Positions 1 through 11,344 of a stretch of DNA of 64,000 nt are shown here, piece by piece. The stretch comes from Hymenopus coronatus (Eukaryota > Arthropoda > Insecta > Mantodea > Hymenopodidae). Position numbers and translations under genes: made by a program. How positions within the stretch are numbered: position 1 is the stretch's first letter; every line of letters starts with the position of its first letter. The stretch lies in assembly GCA_030762935.1 (NCBI GenBank), contig CM060892.1, forward strand, positions 91,608,827 through 91,672,826, written 5' to 3'. Under the pieces are notes generated by a model. The model was not told the DNA's origin and made no database searches. It saw only the letters and a list, made by a program, of their open reading frames with translations.

Positions 1-231
1 AAAGAGTATTAATGCTCAATTATTTCATGTATTTAAGAGTATAAAAATTAGCTTTTAGCAAGAGCAGTTCGGAGTTGTTTACTCCAAACTTAGAAAGTGG
101 AAAGAGAAACCTTCTTTGTTAGAAGTTGCTCTATTGTTACAGTACGTACGAGTAGCGTTGAGTGCAATAGAGAACCAAGTGATGGTAAAGACCCTATTAG
201 TTTAAGGAAGATTTTCTTTCCATTGTGTACA

Positions 232-930
232 TTTGTCTCGTGGGCGGTATGATGCATCATGGGTAGGAAATAATGCATTTTGGGTAATATCAACTTCAGG
301 TTCGCGATCGGAAAGAAGCCACCTTGTCAGTAGTTTTGCTATATAAGTAGACGGGGCTGTCTTTCAGTTACATAGGTGCATTAAGTTTATATCGCTGCTG
401 TCTTTTAGTGGCGGTCTCTCAGTTAGATATCGGCATTCAATTAAAACATCGCAAGACTCAGCAATACTTAGTTAATTATCGGCGCTCTTAGTGATTAATA
501 GTTAAAGTCAGTTAAGCACATCTCGACTTAGTTAAAGAAACAAGGCTATTAAGTAAAATACGTGTGCGTCATCGATTATGAAAACCTCTAGTGAGTATTT
601 GATTTAGCAGATTGTACAGCAAACTTATCTCGCATCTTCAGTTGGCAATAAATTTAAGTAAAAGTAACGTGTGTTTTCATCTGGTAGTGGATTGAATCTT
701 GAAGCACCGCCAACGTCATCTTACATCTGAGCATGGGGCTAAACTGCTACAACACGCGGTACAACAATAAAAACATCTTCATACTTGGATCCGAAAGCGG
801 GGCGAAAACATCATACTTGGCATCGTCACGCGGGGCCAATCATAGGCTCTTCAGTGTGTGTACTGTGGCTATTTCTGTAAGGAATTATGTCAATAAAGCG
901 AACTATAACAATAACATTTAGTAAGAATAG
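232..930 (+). other. LTR-like or promoter-bearing region, uncertain
   Basis: The stretch carries a TATA box and Inr (entered separately), then several repeats of a CAGTTA motif (near 365, 419 and 509), AATAAA near 645 and no usable open frame. A TATA-Inr unit followed by a short transcribed stretch with AATAAA is how an arthropod LTR looks, and a worn solo LTR is my best guess. I cannot identify paired TG...CA ends, a target duplication or a primer-binding site. It could equally be the promoter and first untranslated exon of a host gene. The first 230 bases hold nothing I recognise. Confidence 0.3.
340..369 (+). promoter_or_regulatory. TATA box plus arthropod-type initiator
   Basis: TATATAAG lies at 340-347 and TCAGTT at 364-369, matching the arthropod Inr consensus TCAKTY with the A at 366. 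The TATA-to-Inr distance of 26 bp is in the usual range. No DPE consensus is seen at +28 to +33. CAGTTA recurs downstream, so the Inr-like motif is itself part of a local repeat. The downstream region has no convincing coding frame, so a retroelement LTR promoter or a non-coding first exon are both possible. Confidence 0.45.
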
Positions 931-1882
931 TTTGTATGCAATAGAGGGGCAAAGAAACTCATAATCTGCGACACATAGCATTTGTATCTTTTACACAAGG
1001 TGCAAAATAGATATAGAAAGTATTTCTTGTTGGCCAAAAATTGGACACCGAGATTACGCCGATACACCTATTTTGGTGACAAAGTATTCTTAGAAAGAGA
1101 TCCGAGAGTGTGTCTATGAATAGCATAAGTGAACATAGTCTGATAAATGCCAACGTTGGTAGATACTCTAGTATAAATTGCATACGGTAACCGATAGACA
1201 GTAATGTATACTGTACAAAAATTTATTTTCCACTACAAACTTCTCATACAATTTATTCAAAATTATAATTTCTTTGACACAACGTTTTCGAGATATCCGT
1301 TAATAATTTCTCGACTTTTTAAATAGTTTGTTCTTTTCTAATGCTGTTGACATTCACCTGTTTCTGCTACTAAGTTGAACGATAATGGAATTTTAAAGCC
1401 GTCATATGGCGTCCAGTTCATAAATAGCACAATTCCCTTTGTATGTAAAACAAAATATGAATGTAGCCGTTAACGCGAAGCTTTATCTCAATTAAAATGT
1501 CGTGTATATATACGATGACGGGTAGTGAAAGTCATGTGAATGTAATATCAGATTTTTAAGTCTATTTCTAAACATTATGATCATAGCAGACTATCAGGAC
1601 CTAATACTAGAATTTAAGTGAATGTGCCTAACAAAGAATTAGATATTATTTGTGTCATTAAACAAAATATTAATAACAGAAGTCGCCAATTATTTGATTT
1701 AGATATCATGAATCTCAATTGTTTCAAACTTATAATATAGAGCTCTAAGAGTATATGCGCCAGTGCATTTCACGACAAAAGGTATACTTTGTGCAGAATA
1801 TTCGTTAACATCTGACAACCAAGCCATGCAGACTCAGACACCGTTTTGTAAGTAAGGATATCACTATCAATACCTCCAGGAC
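931..1882. other. AT-rich stretch, nothing recognised
   Basis: Low-complexity, AT-rich DNA with only short open frames of under 80 codons. None shows a familiar motif. I see no match to the repeat families named elsewhere in this window. Confidence 0.5.
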
Positions 1883-1883
1883 A

Positions 1884-3171
1884 GTATGTATGTATGTATG
1901 TATGTATGTATGTATGTATGTATGTATGTATGTATGTATGTATGTATGTATGTATGTATGTATGTATGTATGTATGTATGTATGTATGTATGTATGTATG
2001 TATGTATGTATGTATGTATGTATGTATGTATGTATGTATGTATGTATGTATGTATGTATGTATGTATGTATGTATGTATGTATGTATGTATGTATGTATG
2101 TATGTATGTATGTATGTATGTATGTATGTATGTATGTATGTATGTATGTATGTATGTATGTATGTATGTATGTATGTATGTATGTATGTATGTATGTATG
2201 TATGTATGTATGTATGTATGTATGTATGTATGTATGTATGTATGTATGTATGTATGTATGTATGTATGTATGTATGTATGTATGTATGTATGTATGTATG
2301 TATGTATGTATGTATGTATGTATGTATGTATGTATGTATGTATGTATGTATGTATGTATGTATGTATGTATGTATGTATGTATGTATGTATGTATGTATG
2401 TATGTATGTATGTATGTATGTATGTATGTATGTATGTATGTATGTATGTATGTATGTATGTATGTATGTATGTATGTATGTATGTATGTATGTATGTATG
2501 TATGTATGTATGTATGTATGTATGTATGTATGTATGTATGTATGTATGTATGTATGTATGTATGTATGTATGTATGTATGTATGTATGTATGTATGTATG
2601 TATGTATGTATGTATGTATGTATGTATGTATGTATGTATGTATGTATGTATGTATGTATGTATGTATGTATGTATGTATGTATGTATGTATGTATGTATG
2701 TATGTATGTATGTATGTATGTATGTATGTATGTATGTATGTATGTATGTATGTATGTATGTATGTATGTATGTATGTATGTATGTATGTATGTATGTATG
2801 TATGTATGTATGTATGTATGTATGTATGTATGTATGTATGTATGTATGTATGTATGTATGTATGTATGTATGTATGTATGTATGTATGTATGTATGTATG
2901 TATGTATGTATGTATGTATGTATGTATGTATGTATGTATGTATGTATGTATGTATGTATGTATGTATGTATGTATGTATGTATGTATGTATGTATGTATG
3001 TATGTATGTATGTATGTATGTATGTATGTATGTATGTATGTATGTATTGTGTATGTATGTATGTATGTATGTATGTATGTATGTATGTATGTATGTATGT
3101 ATGTATGTATGTATGTATGTATGTATGTATGTGTGTGTGTATGTATGTGTGTATGTATGTATGTATGCATG
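1884..3171. repeat. Giant (TATG)n microsatellite
   Basis: A tetranucleotide array of about 1.29 kb. From 1884 to 3047 it is perfect, about 291 uninterrupted copies. One extra T at 3048 shifts the phase, then copies continue with a few TGTG variants from 3131 to the end near 3171. All three forward frames and one reverse frame stay open only because a 4-base unit without a stop gives a four-residue repeat (Met-Tyr-Val-Cys forward, Tyr-Ile-His-Thr reverse). These are not genes. Confidence 0.98.
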
Positions 3172-4614
3172 TATTTATTTATTTTCTGCAAGTGGGTATC
3201 AAGTATCAAGTATGTATACAAGAAGTCTGAAGGTAGGAGGTGGTATCAACGCACCCGTTTAGTGTTTGATTATGATGTTGCTCTTGTAACCAATGGTAGA
3301 GTGCCTTTATGAAACAGGTGTTCTTGACTCCACATGGAATTGCACTCAGCCAACATTTCTGAAGTCGTTTTGAAGTAGAGAAGTTGGTATTAAACTCCAC
3401 ATGGGCTAGATGTAATATGCGCAAGGGGAATGTACTGCATAAACATTGTTTTCTATATTGACACTTTTGGATGCTTGGGCCAATAAACAAATATATTTGT
3501 TAGTTCGGTTGATAACAATGAGAACCTAGAAATACTAGTTATACTATCGCAGCAGTTAAATTTGGAAGCATGGATAACGCACAGACACACATACACACGT
3601 TTCATAGTAAACATCGACTATGTGAGCAGACTTCAGATCGCTCTCGCCATCTTCTCGTGATCCAACTGCTTCCGTACCCGATAACATTTTTCAAACGAAA
3701 CAACACCTATGCATTAAAGACTTTGCTAGGTTGACCCCAGTGGAAATCTCCACTCGTCATTTATGAACAATAGCTCTGTCTCTCTTTTGTTACGCTTATC
3801 TCGTGATTTTCACCTGTCTTTCCCTTCCTCGCCTTCTCAGCTGTTTCTTCCTGACTGCGAAATGTTCAAGGCGATTCTAGTAAGTCCGAAGCGTGGTGCA
3901 CAAAGCTTCTTCGTCTCAGTACATGTGAGAGTTAACAAGTTTGAAGGTCCCTGAATCTGACCAACAGCAATGAAAAAAAATTAATAATAAAAATAATTTA
4001 TATAAATTTCCATATCACATTCCCCTATGAAAATATACAGTGTTTCTTTTGAGCACAATTTGACTTCTAATGCTCTTAAAAGTATTTTCCATTGAAATGT
4101 ATTTCTATAATCAACAGGAGAGGAAGTAACAGAGAAAAAAGACGATTGACCATGTTAAACTCAAGGTGTAGTGAATTGATTTGTACTATGTATAGAGACA
4201 AGATTAAAGGCAAAAGGCCATATAAGAGAAAATTTAAGTATTTTAGGGCTTCTATATGCGCACATGTCTCAAATAAAAAGCACCTAATGAAAGAAAATGA
4301 ATAAGAAGCGTCAAGTATAATTAATTAAGCTCAATAATGCATTTAGTAAGTCATTTTCAAATAACTCTAAATGAATTATCCAATCTAATGGGAGTTGTTA
4401 CATATTAACAATTGTGATTTAATTGTAATACGGTAAGTTTATTATGTGTTGATATTGATTTATTATGTCGCACAACATGATGGATACTCACAGAAAGAGA
4501 CGTTATTTGGGGTGGTGTCATAGACCTCCTTGAAAGATGAATTTGTTGGGCGTATCGCATTAATGAAACCGAATCAAAATTTATCGGAGCAATTAGCTAT
4601 TGATAGATAATAAT
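3172..4614. other. Unassigned sequence between the microsatellite and a SINE
   Basis: About 1.4 kb with no frame above 100 codons and no repeat family I can match. The open frames here look random in composition. A short AC-rich run is present near 3580-3600. Confidence 0.4.
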
Positions 4615-4757
4615 AGTGTTTAACTCCCGCTTTTACTACACAGTGGACACTGATGATTCATGGAATGAAGATGGAGCACGGGAGAAAACTGGAGAACCCT
4701 GAGGAAACCAGCCACTGCACCGCTTTGTACGCCACAAATCCCACATGTGAGAGTAAT
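4615..4757 (-). mobile_element. SINE family B, 3' half, minus strand
   Basis: Read on the minus strand, the stretch runs from a worn 'cccacaaatc' complement through the body with its CCGGTTTCCCCCGCC-like block (degraded here) to the 3' end 'gcgggagttaaacacta', here near 4617-4633. It matches the better copies at 19.1 and 25.3 kb. The tRNA-like head is missing or unrecognisable beyond about 4757, so this is a 5'-truncated copy. Confidence 0.6.
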
Positions 4758-4863
4758 TAGCTATAGTATTTAACTCAAAGATAATAAGTAAGTCGTTGAA
4801 AGGTAAAAAAATATTATTTCTAAATAACAAGTAAGTAAACTGTATTTCCGAGGCCACGTCAAG

Positions 4864-5430
4864 AGATTAGCGAGGGCGTTTTCACACCTCTTGACTGCTG
4901 CTTAGCAGGCAATTAGTGGAGCTACACTAATCAGTTTAGTACAGAATAGCCACAACACAATTGACAAGACAGCTGAAGCAAGATTAGCGAGGGCGTTTTC
5001 ACACCTCTTGACTGCTGCTTAGAGGAGCTACACTAATCGGTTTAGTACAGAATAGCCACAACACAATTGACAAGACAGCTGGAGCAAGATTAGCGAGGGC
5101 GTTTTCACACCTCTTGACTGCAATTAGTGGAGCTACACTAATCAGTTTAGTACAGAATAGCCACAACACAACTGACAAGACACCTGGAGCAAGATTAGCG
5201 AGGGCGTTTTCACACCTCTTGACTGCTGCTTAGCAGGCAATTAGTGGAGCTACACTAATCAGTTTAGTACAAAATAGCCACAACACAATTGACAAGACAG
5301 CTGAAGCAAGATTAGCGAGGGCGTTTTCACACCTCTTTACTGCTGCTTAGCAGGCAATTAGTGGAGCTACACTAATCAGTTTAGTACAGAATAGCCACAA
5401 CACAATTGACAAGACAGCTGGAGCAAGATT
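4864..5430. repeat. Minisatellite, five units of about 105-121 bp
   Basis: Units begin at 4864, 4981, 5087, 5192 and 5309, each with AGATTAGCGAGGGCG, and pass through a block reading TAGTGGAGCTACACTAATC to GACAAGACAGCTG. The last unit ends at about 5430. Units 2 and 3 lack 11-12 bases around 'cttagcaggc', giving 106- and 105-bp units against 117-121 bp for the others. No coding frame runs through. The array abuts the SINE B fragment just upstream. Confidence 0.95.
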
Positions 5431-5559
5431 ATGCTCAAATAGCCGATTATAATATTATATCATTGGTGATATTGAAATACCCTAACGATGGATCATACAC
5501 CAGTTGAAGCCGGAATAAAAATATTAGTTTACGTACAGAAGTGTTAGAGTCAAAGACGA

Positions 5560-5640
5560 GTTGCGGCGGTTCGTGTTATAGGTGGTTTTAAAGGGTTCCG
5601 GGTTCGAATCCCTTGTGCTGGTTTAGGAGATTAAGAAATG
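5560..5640 (+). mobile_element. Possible tRNA-derived SINE head
   Basis: A perfect B-box-like GGTTCGAATCCC sits at 5601-5612. The 40 bases upstream are only loosely tRNA-like and a clear A box is not visible. The 150 bp downstream match no other copy in the window, so family and ends are unknown. It does not fold as a full tRNA by eye. Confidence 0.35.
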
Positions 5641-5864
5641 GTGTGGAAGTATGAACACCCTAGTTCAGGATATGTCAGCATGGAATCTTTCTCAGGACTG
5701 GTGTTAAGACGCAAATAGTTTTGAGTTCATGATTACTGTTGAACTCATTTATTTCTTTTCTTTAATATTTTCTACATTCTAATACGCACGCACATCTTCT
5801 AAGTCCTCCCCTCTTCCCACTACTCTTTATGCGATCGCACCTGCTATCCCTTCTTACTTTTGAG

Positions 5865-5919
5865 TATTATTATTAATATTATTACTATTATATTATTATT
5901 ATTATTATTATTATTATTG
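5865..5919. repeat. (ATT)n microsatellite
   Basis: An imperfect then perfect ATT run within AT-rich DNA. It has no coding context. Confidence 0.9.
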
Positions 5920-6957
5920 TGTATTCATGAACAGTGTTTCTATAACGGCCATACATAGCCCATCCGTTCCACCGCTGAATCAAATAGCATATCTTAATTC
6001 AACGAGTCTCCCATAGCAAGTGAAGTTGCTTCTCTCGACCAACAAGAAATCCGTTGCTTTACTTTAGTCAAGGCCACCTCCGGCAATGGACCTTTTACCC
6101 TCTTCGGTTTATTGTCCCCCCCAGTAACGGTACCCGTCTAACTGGCCCACTTGCCAACTGGGCACATTCGCACCTTGGTAAAATCCATCTATTCACTTTT
6201 GGACGTGTTTCACAATATTTCTTCCCTGACTATTTCAAATCTCTCGTATATTTGCCTTTTCTTAATGTAATTTATATCTTCCTTTTAATTCCGTATTGTG
6301 TCAAAGCGGAAAACAGAATTTGCTTACTAGCACGGCGAACGGAAGAATATCCTCACTCAGACTGCTTTACACCTCATTGTAGACCAAAGGCTTGCCGGAC
6401 GTTAATGGGCATAGTGAGTAGAAGCCTATTTATTCAGTAATTCGTTTCACTTTAAATAATTAAATATTGTTTCCCAACATGCTTTCCTTTTCCTAAAGCA
6501 CGTCGTTACTGAGTTACTGTGATGAGGTAAATTCTTATGTATTACGCAGTGCTATGGCAAGCGATGCAATAAGAGAATGTTTTCCAGGTAGACGAAAGAA
6601 AAAGTTTTCCGGTGCAAGATTTACGCAAACAAAGGTCAAAGCACTCTCAGAGGTCTATATTTAAATGTGAAAAGGGAAGTGAAAAAACGCAGGTGGATAC
6701 GTTAGAGCACTTCTGGGAGAAAAGCTGGTCCCTTTCTGTGTTTAGTTTATAGTGGTCACAAAGGGCACATTTTTACCCTCGAAAAATTTTTGAATGAATT
6801 AAAGGGAGGGAGCGCTGTTCTTGATTTCAACCCAGCAGTTGGTAGTGAAAAATATGGTTTCTGTTTGTGCCACTGTGTCATCTTTAGATTTCGGATAAAC
6901 ACTCGGTGTTACTAATAGGAGTAACATAAAGTGTGTTAATAGATTTTTACATACCAA
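5920..6957. other. Unassigned sequence
   Basis: About 1 kb. A 128-codon frame at 6054-6440 (+) has no recognisable motif, is rich in Phe, Leu, Ser and Pro, and is expected by chance at this length in such DNA. No repeat family was matched. Confidence 0.4.
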
Positions 6958-7060
6958 GCGGGATGGCTCGTCTGTGGTATGTATTGTGGGGATCGCGGGT
7001 TCGTTTCACGTGTCCTCCAACTTGATCCATGGATTTCTTTGTCGGTTCACCAGGCAAATG
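6958..7060 (+). mobile_element. Possible tRNA-derived SINE head
   Basis: A degraded A-box-like 'gggatggctcgtctgtgg' (6960-6977) is followed at the expected distance by a B-box-like 'gggttcgtttcac' at about 6997. The downstream body (to about 7150) is not repeated elsewhere in this window. It is likely a SINE of a family with one copy here. Confidence 0.35.
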
Positions 7061-7689
7061 ATGGATGATTTCATTCATCCCCCAAATTTTCTATCCTTTC
7101 ATATCGTTTCTATTGTCATTTCGTTCAACCTTCATCCCGTTGCTTTCTTTTAGGGTTGAAAGTGTCAGTGACGGTGCTTGGTGCGGCGTGGCGGGGAAAA
7201 AGGATGCCCAAAGTGAATATCCCCAGCCCAAGACTTTTTTTGGTTGCTGGGATGAGAACCATTTATACCAAGGGCGTTGGACTCCATGTATGGCTCTGGT
7301 CTCCTGTCCGTCTTAAATCTGGAAACTTAGGGGTTCTGTTATTGCTGTGCCGTCACTCCTAGTTCCGGCCGCTCGTATTTCGTCTCACTCTTGGGGCTTA
7401 GGTACATAATAAATCATGCCTTGATCCGACGGCTCAAGTGTGCGTACTCCTGGTACCTATTTTATACACCGGCTCCCCTTGCAAGCAAAGACGGAAGTGT
7501 TCACGTGCGTCAACCCCAGAGGAGAACTCAGTGAGGGCCACTTTTACCAGCTTGTGTCTACCAACTCTCTAGGTTAGTGCCGGTGATGTCTCACAACTCC
7601 GCTCGGGCAAACCCAATCTCTCTCGGGTATCAGGCCACTGCCACGTGAGACCGGAACTTCACCCCACAAGGGTAATTTCACAAATGACT
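7061..7689. other. GC-richer unassigned stretch
   Basis: This is noticeably richer in G and C than its surroundings, with short overlapping frames of under 85 codons and no motif. It may be another old SINE-like insertion, but I see no second copy to prove it. Confidence 0.3.
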
Positions 7690-7935
7690 TGTGATTCGCC
7701 ATTGAGGTATGTCATTTCAAAATGATTTTTGGTTTGCTTGTGGTTTACCGGGAACTATGTGAGTCAGTTAGGAAATTTAATATCGTTTCGCCATGATGGA
7801 ATGGTAGCTCAATGGTTAAACCATCTAGGCCGAGATCAGGAGATCCTGGTACAAATCCCGTCTATGGCATTGAATTTAGAATTCTGACTCTACCTTCCAG
7901 CTCCTTTCTAACACACGGCTAGGATGCCTTTATAG
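7690..7935 (+). mobile_element. SINE family E copy
   Basis: The tRNA-like part is centred on an A-box-like 'tggtagctcaatggttaaa' at about 7802-7820 and a worn B box near 7848. It is followed by 'ctatggcattgaattt' and 'ctgactctacc'. The copies at 11.4 and 26.3 kb share this part and also about 110 bp upstream of the A box ('gtggtttaccgggaa', 'aggaaatttaa'). The tRNA-like part is therefore internal and not at the 5' end, which is unusual. Confidence 0.65.
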
Positions 7936-8007
7936 CTCTTCCCTAAATCCTGCTGTGCCCATTAGTAACAATTGTGATCATTATTAAACCTTCGTACATT
8001 AAAAAAA

Positions 8008-8737
8008 ATATGATGTCCTCCATTTACATGACTTTCTCTACATCTCTCTAGGACATTTATTATTAAAGAGCTTCTTCTTCCAATTACTTGATGCTAAACG
8101 GGAAAAACATTAGCAATAAGGTCGCATTACGTGCTTCCTTGTAAGTAAAAGGGGAATAAGGGAATATACTAGGCTAAAGCGATAATCAAAAATGTTTTAG
8201 AATGTGGTTGTCATGTGTGAATGTGGTTGAAACATTCTTAAAGGTAAGAATAGTTTAAGTATTTTAAAACTAAAACCAATAACAAACAATATCTCAAAAT
8301 GGCCAACTTCACAGAAAAAAAGTATACAATATAAAAAAAAAAATTGTGCAGTAACTTTTTGTCTATCGCTTACGGTTTACAAGCTATGTAACATCAATCC
8401 AGAATAAAGAGCTCTTCAGGGGCTATTCTCTCAAAATTCAAAACATACGTAATATTTTTCATGTAAATATCTTTAATGTACGATATTTTAAACAAAATTG
8501 CTGCAGTCATTTTTGAAAAAATAAGTTTTTCAAAAATGTTTCCATGTAAAGGGTAGGTTGGAGTACGGAAATTTTCCTCCAAATAATCCTTGGAAAATGC
8601 CAAACTTGAATACCAAAATTTTCAAGTATATCAAGGCATTCAAGCACATATTTGGTGAAATCTCGTCATCGAATTTTTGGGTAGAATAAAACACCTCTGT
8701 ACATAGGTACGTGTAGAGAAAGTTAAAACAGCTTCGT
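8008..8737 (-). mobile_element. D850 copy, minus strand
   Basis: The copy is near full length. Its right end, 'tgatgt... catgactttctctac', is at 8011-8043 and its left end, 'gtgtagagaaagtt', at about 8712-8725. The left palindrome is worn. Two open frames of 69 and 77 codons on the minus strand are frames of the repeat, not genes. Confidence 0.85.
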
Positions 8738-8852
8738 CGGTCCAAATAATCAAATCGAACCATTCGTCACTTCACTATATTCCATCGGACGACAATTATT
8801 TTCCAGCGATGGCGCTTGACAGTAGTGTAGCTTCCAGGTAGGAAATTTCAAT

Positions 8853-9071
8853 TTATTTTTCAGAAAACGTTTTACTGTTTAGCTTGAAAGAACTACTTTC
8901 ACGAGCGGCTTCGTTCTAGCTTTTGCAGTTTTTGGTGAACATATTTGGCACAATTTTAATGTTTCCCTTTGTCCTGGATGTCGATGGACGACCACTTCTG
9001 TTAGTGTTGATTACAGAAGCTGCATTCATCACTTTGGGATAGCCATCATTAATCATCTTTGGATTTAGTGT
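8853..9071 (-). pseudogene. Fossil of a Tc1/mariner-type transposase N-terminal (HTH linker) region
   Basis: One minus-strand frame, continuous apart from a single TAG, reads RSGRPSTSRTKGNI at 8999-8958. It then gives VPNMFTKNCKS, a stop, and NEAARESSSF, and ends at TAA 8853-8855. The 'RSGRPSTSRT..NI..V' linker followed by a second helix region with 'AARES' is the pattern I know from mariner-like and related HTH transposase-derived proteins of insects. The part upstream (toward 9071) reads NDGYPKVMNAASV and is weakly similar at best. It is a decayed fragment with no catalytic domain nearby, lying just beside a D850 copy. Confidence 0.5.
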
Positions 9072-9602
9072 AACACGAGGTCCATGCACTGTCGGCCATC
9101 ATCTCCGTATCTGAACAAAGAAAGCCAGAATTCATAACGGGGGGCTCACTGTTTTTTTGTTTTTTTTTTTTTTGAGATCAGGGTTTTTTTTGAGATCAAG
9201 GTCTACCAAAGTAAGGAAAGCATGTATTAAATCACATAATACATGTATGGACGTCCATTCTTGATACTTCTTCGCTGAAATGTTGCTCGAAGTTGCCTGG
9301 ACGCGTTTTAACTAGATGTCATTCTTTAGTAGGTCTGCGGATGTCTGTTGCGTTGTTTTCCTCGACTCCTAATATAGAGTAGAGTCGACATTTGGCTTAG
9401 TGGTTGACATCTATGATATGGGCATTCTTCCAAAGAGATTTCGGCGACCTCTTATTGGCAATCTCGGAAATGTTGCTAGTTTAAAGCTTTTAGCTGGACT
9501 TTCAGATTGTATTAATTGCAAAATGGCATAACATAATATATTATTTTACATTAGGGAGTTAATTTTCATGTACACTGTATTTTAACTTTTATCAAACAGG
9601 AA
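9072..9602. other. Unassigned sequence with T-rich runs
   Basis: T-rich tracts lie near 9153-9192, with a short local duplication of 'tttttttgagatca' at about 9165-9198. Nothing coding is seen. Confidence 0.4.
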
Positions 9603-10276
9603 TTTTATTTTTTTTTAGTGTATAGGAAGGTATTGTGTTCCGCTCAAAAGTTCTGTGCCAAGATTCCACCGAAAATATATGTTTTGAGGACTTCTGAATC
9701 CAAAAAAAGGTTTTTAGAAAAATATCCGCGACCCGTGTGCGTGCCAGTTAGCAGCAAAACGAAAACATGAAAGGTCCGTTAAATACCAAACTAGGTATTT
9801 AAATTAAGTATTTTCCAAGATGCGCCATAAAGAGTTTCAATTTCTCTAATCTAAGCTACCCTTTACATGGAAAAGTGTTCAAACGTCACTGTAACGATTT
9901 TGATTAAAATGTCATATATTAAAGATATATACATGGCCAGAAACATATATCTTGAATTTTCTGGGAATAGCCTCAGAAGACTCTTGAGATAGAAAAAAAA
10001 ACAAAAAACGAAGTACACAAAAATGTAGACATTGTCAAAAGACATTTTTGTGTACTTGTCCTTGATACTTTTCTCATATAGGAATTGTCAACTCCTAGCC
10101 ATAAAAAAGGGATTTCAATGACAAGGCAACCTGCGCTTAAATCGCTTGAGTCTCTGGTATCCCCTTATTTCGGTCCTAATTAAAGGAAGCAAGTAATAAG
10201 ACCATTTCTACTAGTATTAACTCTACTAATTTGTAACAGAGATATAGAGAAATTCATGTGAATGAAACACAATAGA
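9603..10276 (+). mobile_element. D850 copy, plus strand
   Basis: The left end is worn ('ttttagtgtataggaagg'), so the palindrome is largely lost. The middle and right parts are clear, including 'taattaaaggaagcaagtaataag' and the right end 'gagaaattcatgtgaatg' at 10247-10264. The TG-rich segment is reduced to 'gtgtgcgtgc'. Confidence 0.75.
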
Positions 10277-10374
10277 GTTTTCATTCCTATATCTTTTGTT
10301 TTGCTAATGACCATGCATCGAGTACAAAATTAAAAGCACATAGTACCCAGTTTTAAAACATATGCCTAGCGCAT

Positions 10375-10530
10375 TCCATTATTTCCTTTCTACTTACAAG
10401 GAAGTAAGTAATATGCAGATTTCTGCTAATGCTTATCTCGATTAGCTGAAGCAGATAGAAGAATAACATTTTATAAGGATAATTTGTGGAAGAATAGGTA
10501 GAGAAAGTCACATGGAACACTTCAGATTTT
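10375..10530 (+). mobile_element. D850 right-end fragment
   Basis: Only the last 155 bp of the repeat are present. They run from 'ccttctacttacaagga'-like sequence through 'gattagc' to 'gtagagaaagtcacatgg' and the T run. It lies about 100 bp after another copy in the same orientation. Confidence 0.7.
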
Positions 10531-11107
10531 TTTCTACTATATAATATGGAAGAACAAGAATATACATACAGAAAATATTTGCTTTCTGTGTTTTAGCTCG
10601 AGTAAAACACAGGAGGTATTTTCAAGCATTTATATATTCTTTATAATTTCCAGTAGAGGGAGAAGCCATAATTTAGCATTTAAATAGTGAAATGTCCACG
10701 GGACTACGGCAATAGTAGCGTTTTATAACGGCAGTATTTCACGTGCAGTTTATTAATGCTGGTGCTAAGTTAAGCAAATGGGGAAATAGCTAAGCTGCGT
10801 GGTGGTGAGAGGGTAGAGGTGAAAAGATTAGGAAGGGCATTATCGCAGCAAGTTGCTCATGTGATGCCGGTTTCGGTGTAATATTGTCCATTAGCGCTTT
10901 AAATTCAAAGGAACAGGTAGTGTTAAGTAGCAGGATAAGAACCGTGCGAAGCTCTTGAGTTATAGGGAAGCACTGCTTTCAGCGTAACTTTGTGCTACCT
11001 TACTGCGCCCCGCAATCGGGAAGAAGAACGGCTTAAGTCCTGTGTTTTATTTCGGAGGCCAAGGAGCCACACGAAGCGATATTCTATTGCAAATAATTTA
11101 ATTGTGG
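10531..11107. other. Unassigned sequence
   Basis: AT-rich, becoming more balanced after 10800. No motif or open frame is worth reporting, and no second copy is seen in the window. Confidence 0.4.
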
Positions 11108-11178
11108 ATAGGTAGAGTCAGAATAAAAAATGCAATGCCATAGTCAGGATTTGAACCACAGATCTCCCGGTTTCTATC
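11108..11178 (-). mobile_element. SINE family E fragment, minus strand
   Basis: On the minus strand it gives the B-box-like 'gtggttcaaatcctgacta' (complement of about 11139-11157), then 'ctatggcattgcattttt' and 'ctgactctacct', as in the other E copies. Only the 3' portion is present. Confidence 0.6.
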
Positions 11179-11184
11179 AGTGAG

Positions 11185-11290
11185 CTGATTTGTGGGTACA
11201 AAGCGGAGCAGGGGTGGTTTTTCTACGGGTTCCCCGGTTTCCCCCGCCAACGCATTCCATGTATCATCAGTGTCATCACTGAACTACTAT
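11185..11290 (+). mobile_element. SINE family B body fragment
   Basis: It contains 'gatttgtgggtacaaagcgg', 'ggttccccggtttccccc', 'gccaacgcattcc' and 'atgtatcatcagtgtcat' in family order on the plus strand. The tRNA-like head is missing: the minus-strand E fragment ends a few bases upstream. Confidence 0.7.
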
Positions 11291-11344
11291 AATAACATGC
11301 CGGCACGGCATAAAATTTCTCAACTGACTCACATTGTAAGTGCT

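Noticed and set aside
1770..3312. Four open frames of 446-483 codons
   Set aside because: They are translations of the (TATG)n array, which has no stop in any forward frame because of its composition. They are not genes.
4864..5430. CRISPR-like regular repeat
   Set aside because: The units are contiguous 105-121-bp repeats without spacers, in a eukaryotic context.
5601..5612. Perfect B box as a Pol III gene
   Set aside because: There is no convincing A box or tRNA fold, so it is kept only as a low-confidence SINE head.
6054..6440. 128-codon frame, plus strand
   Set aside because: No motif, biased composition and no support from neighbours.
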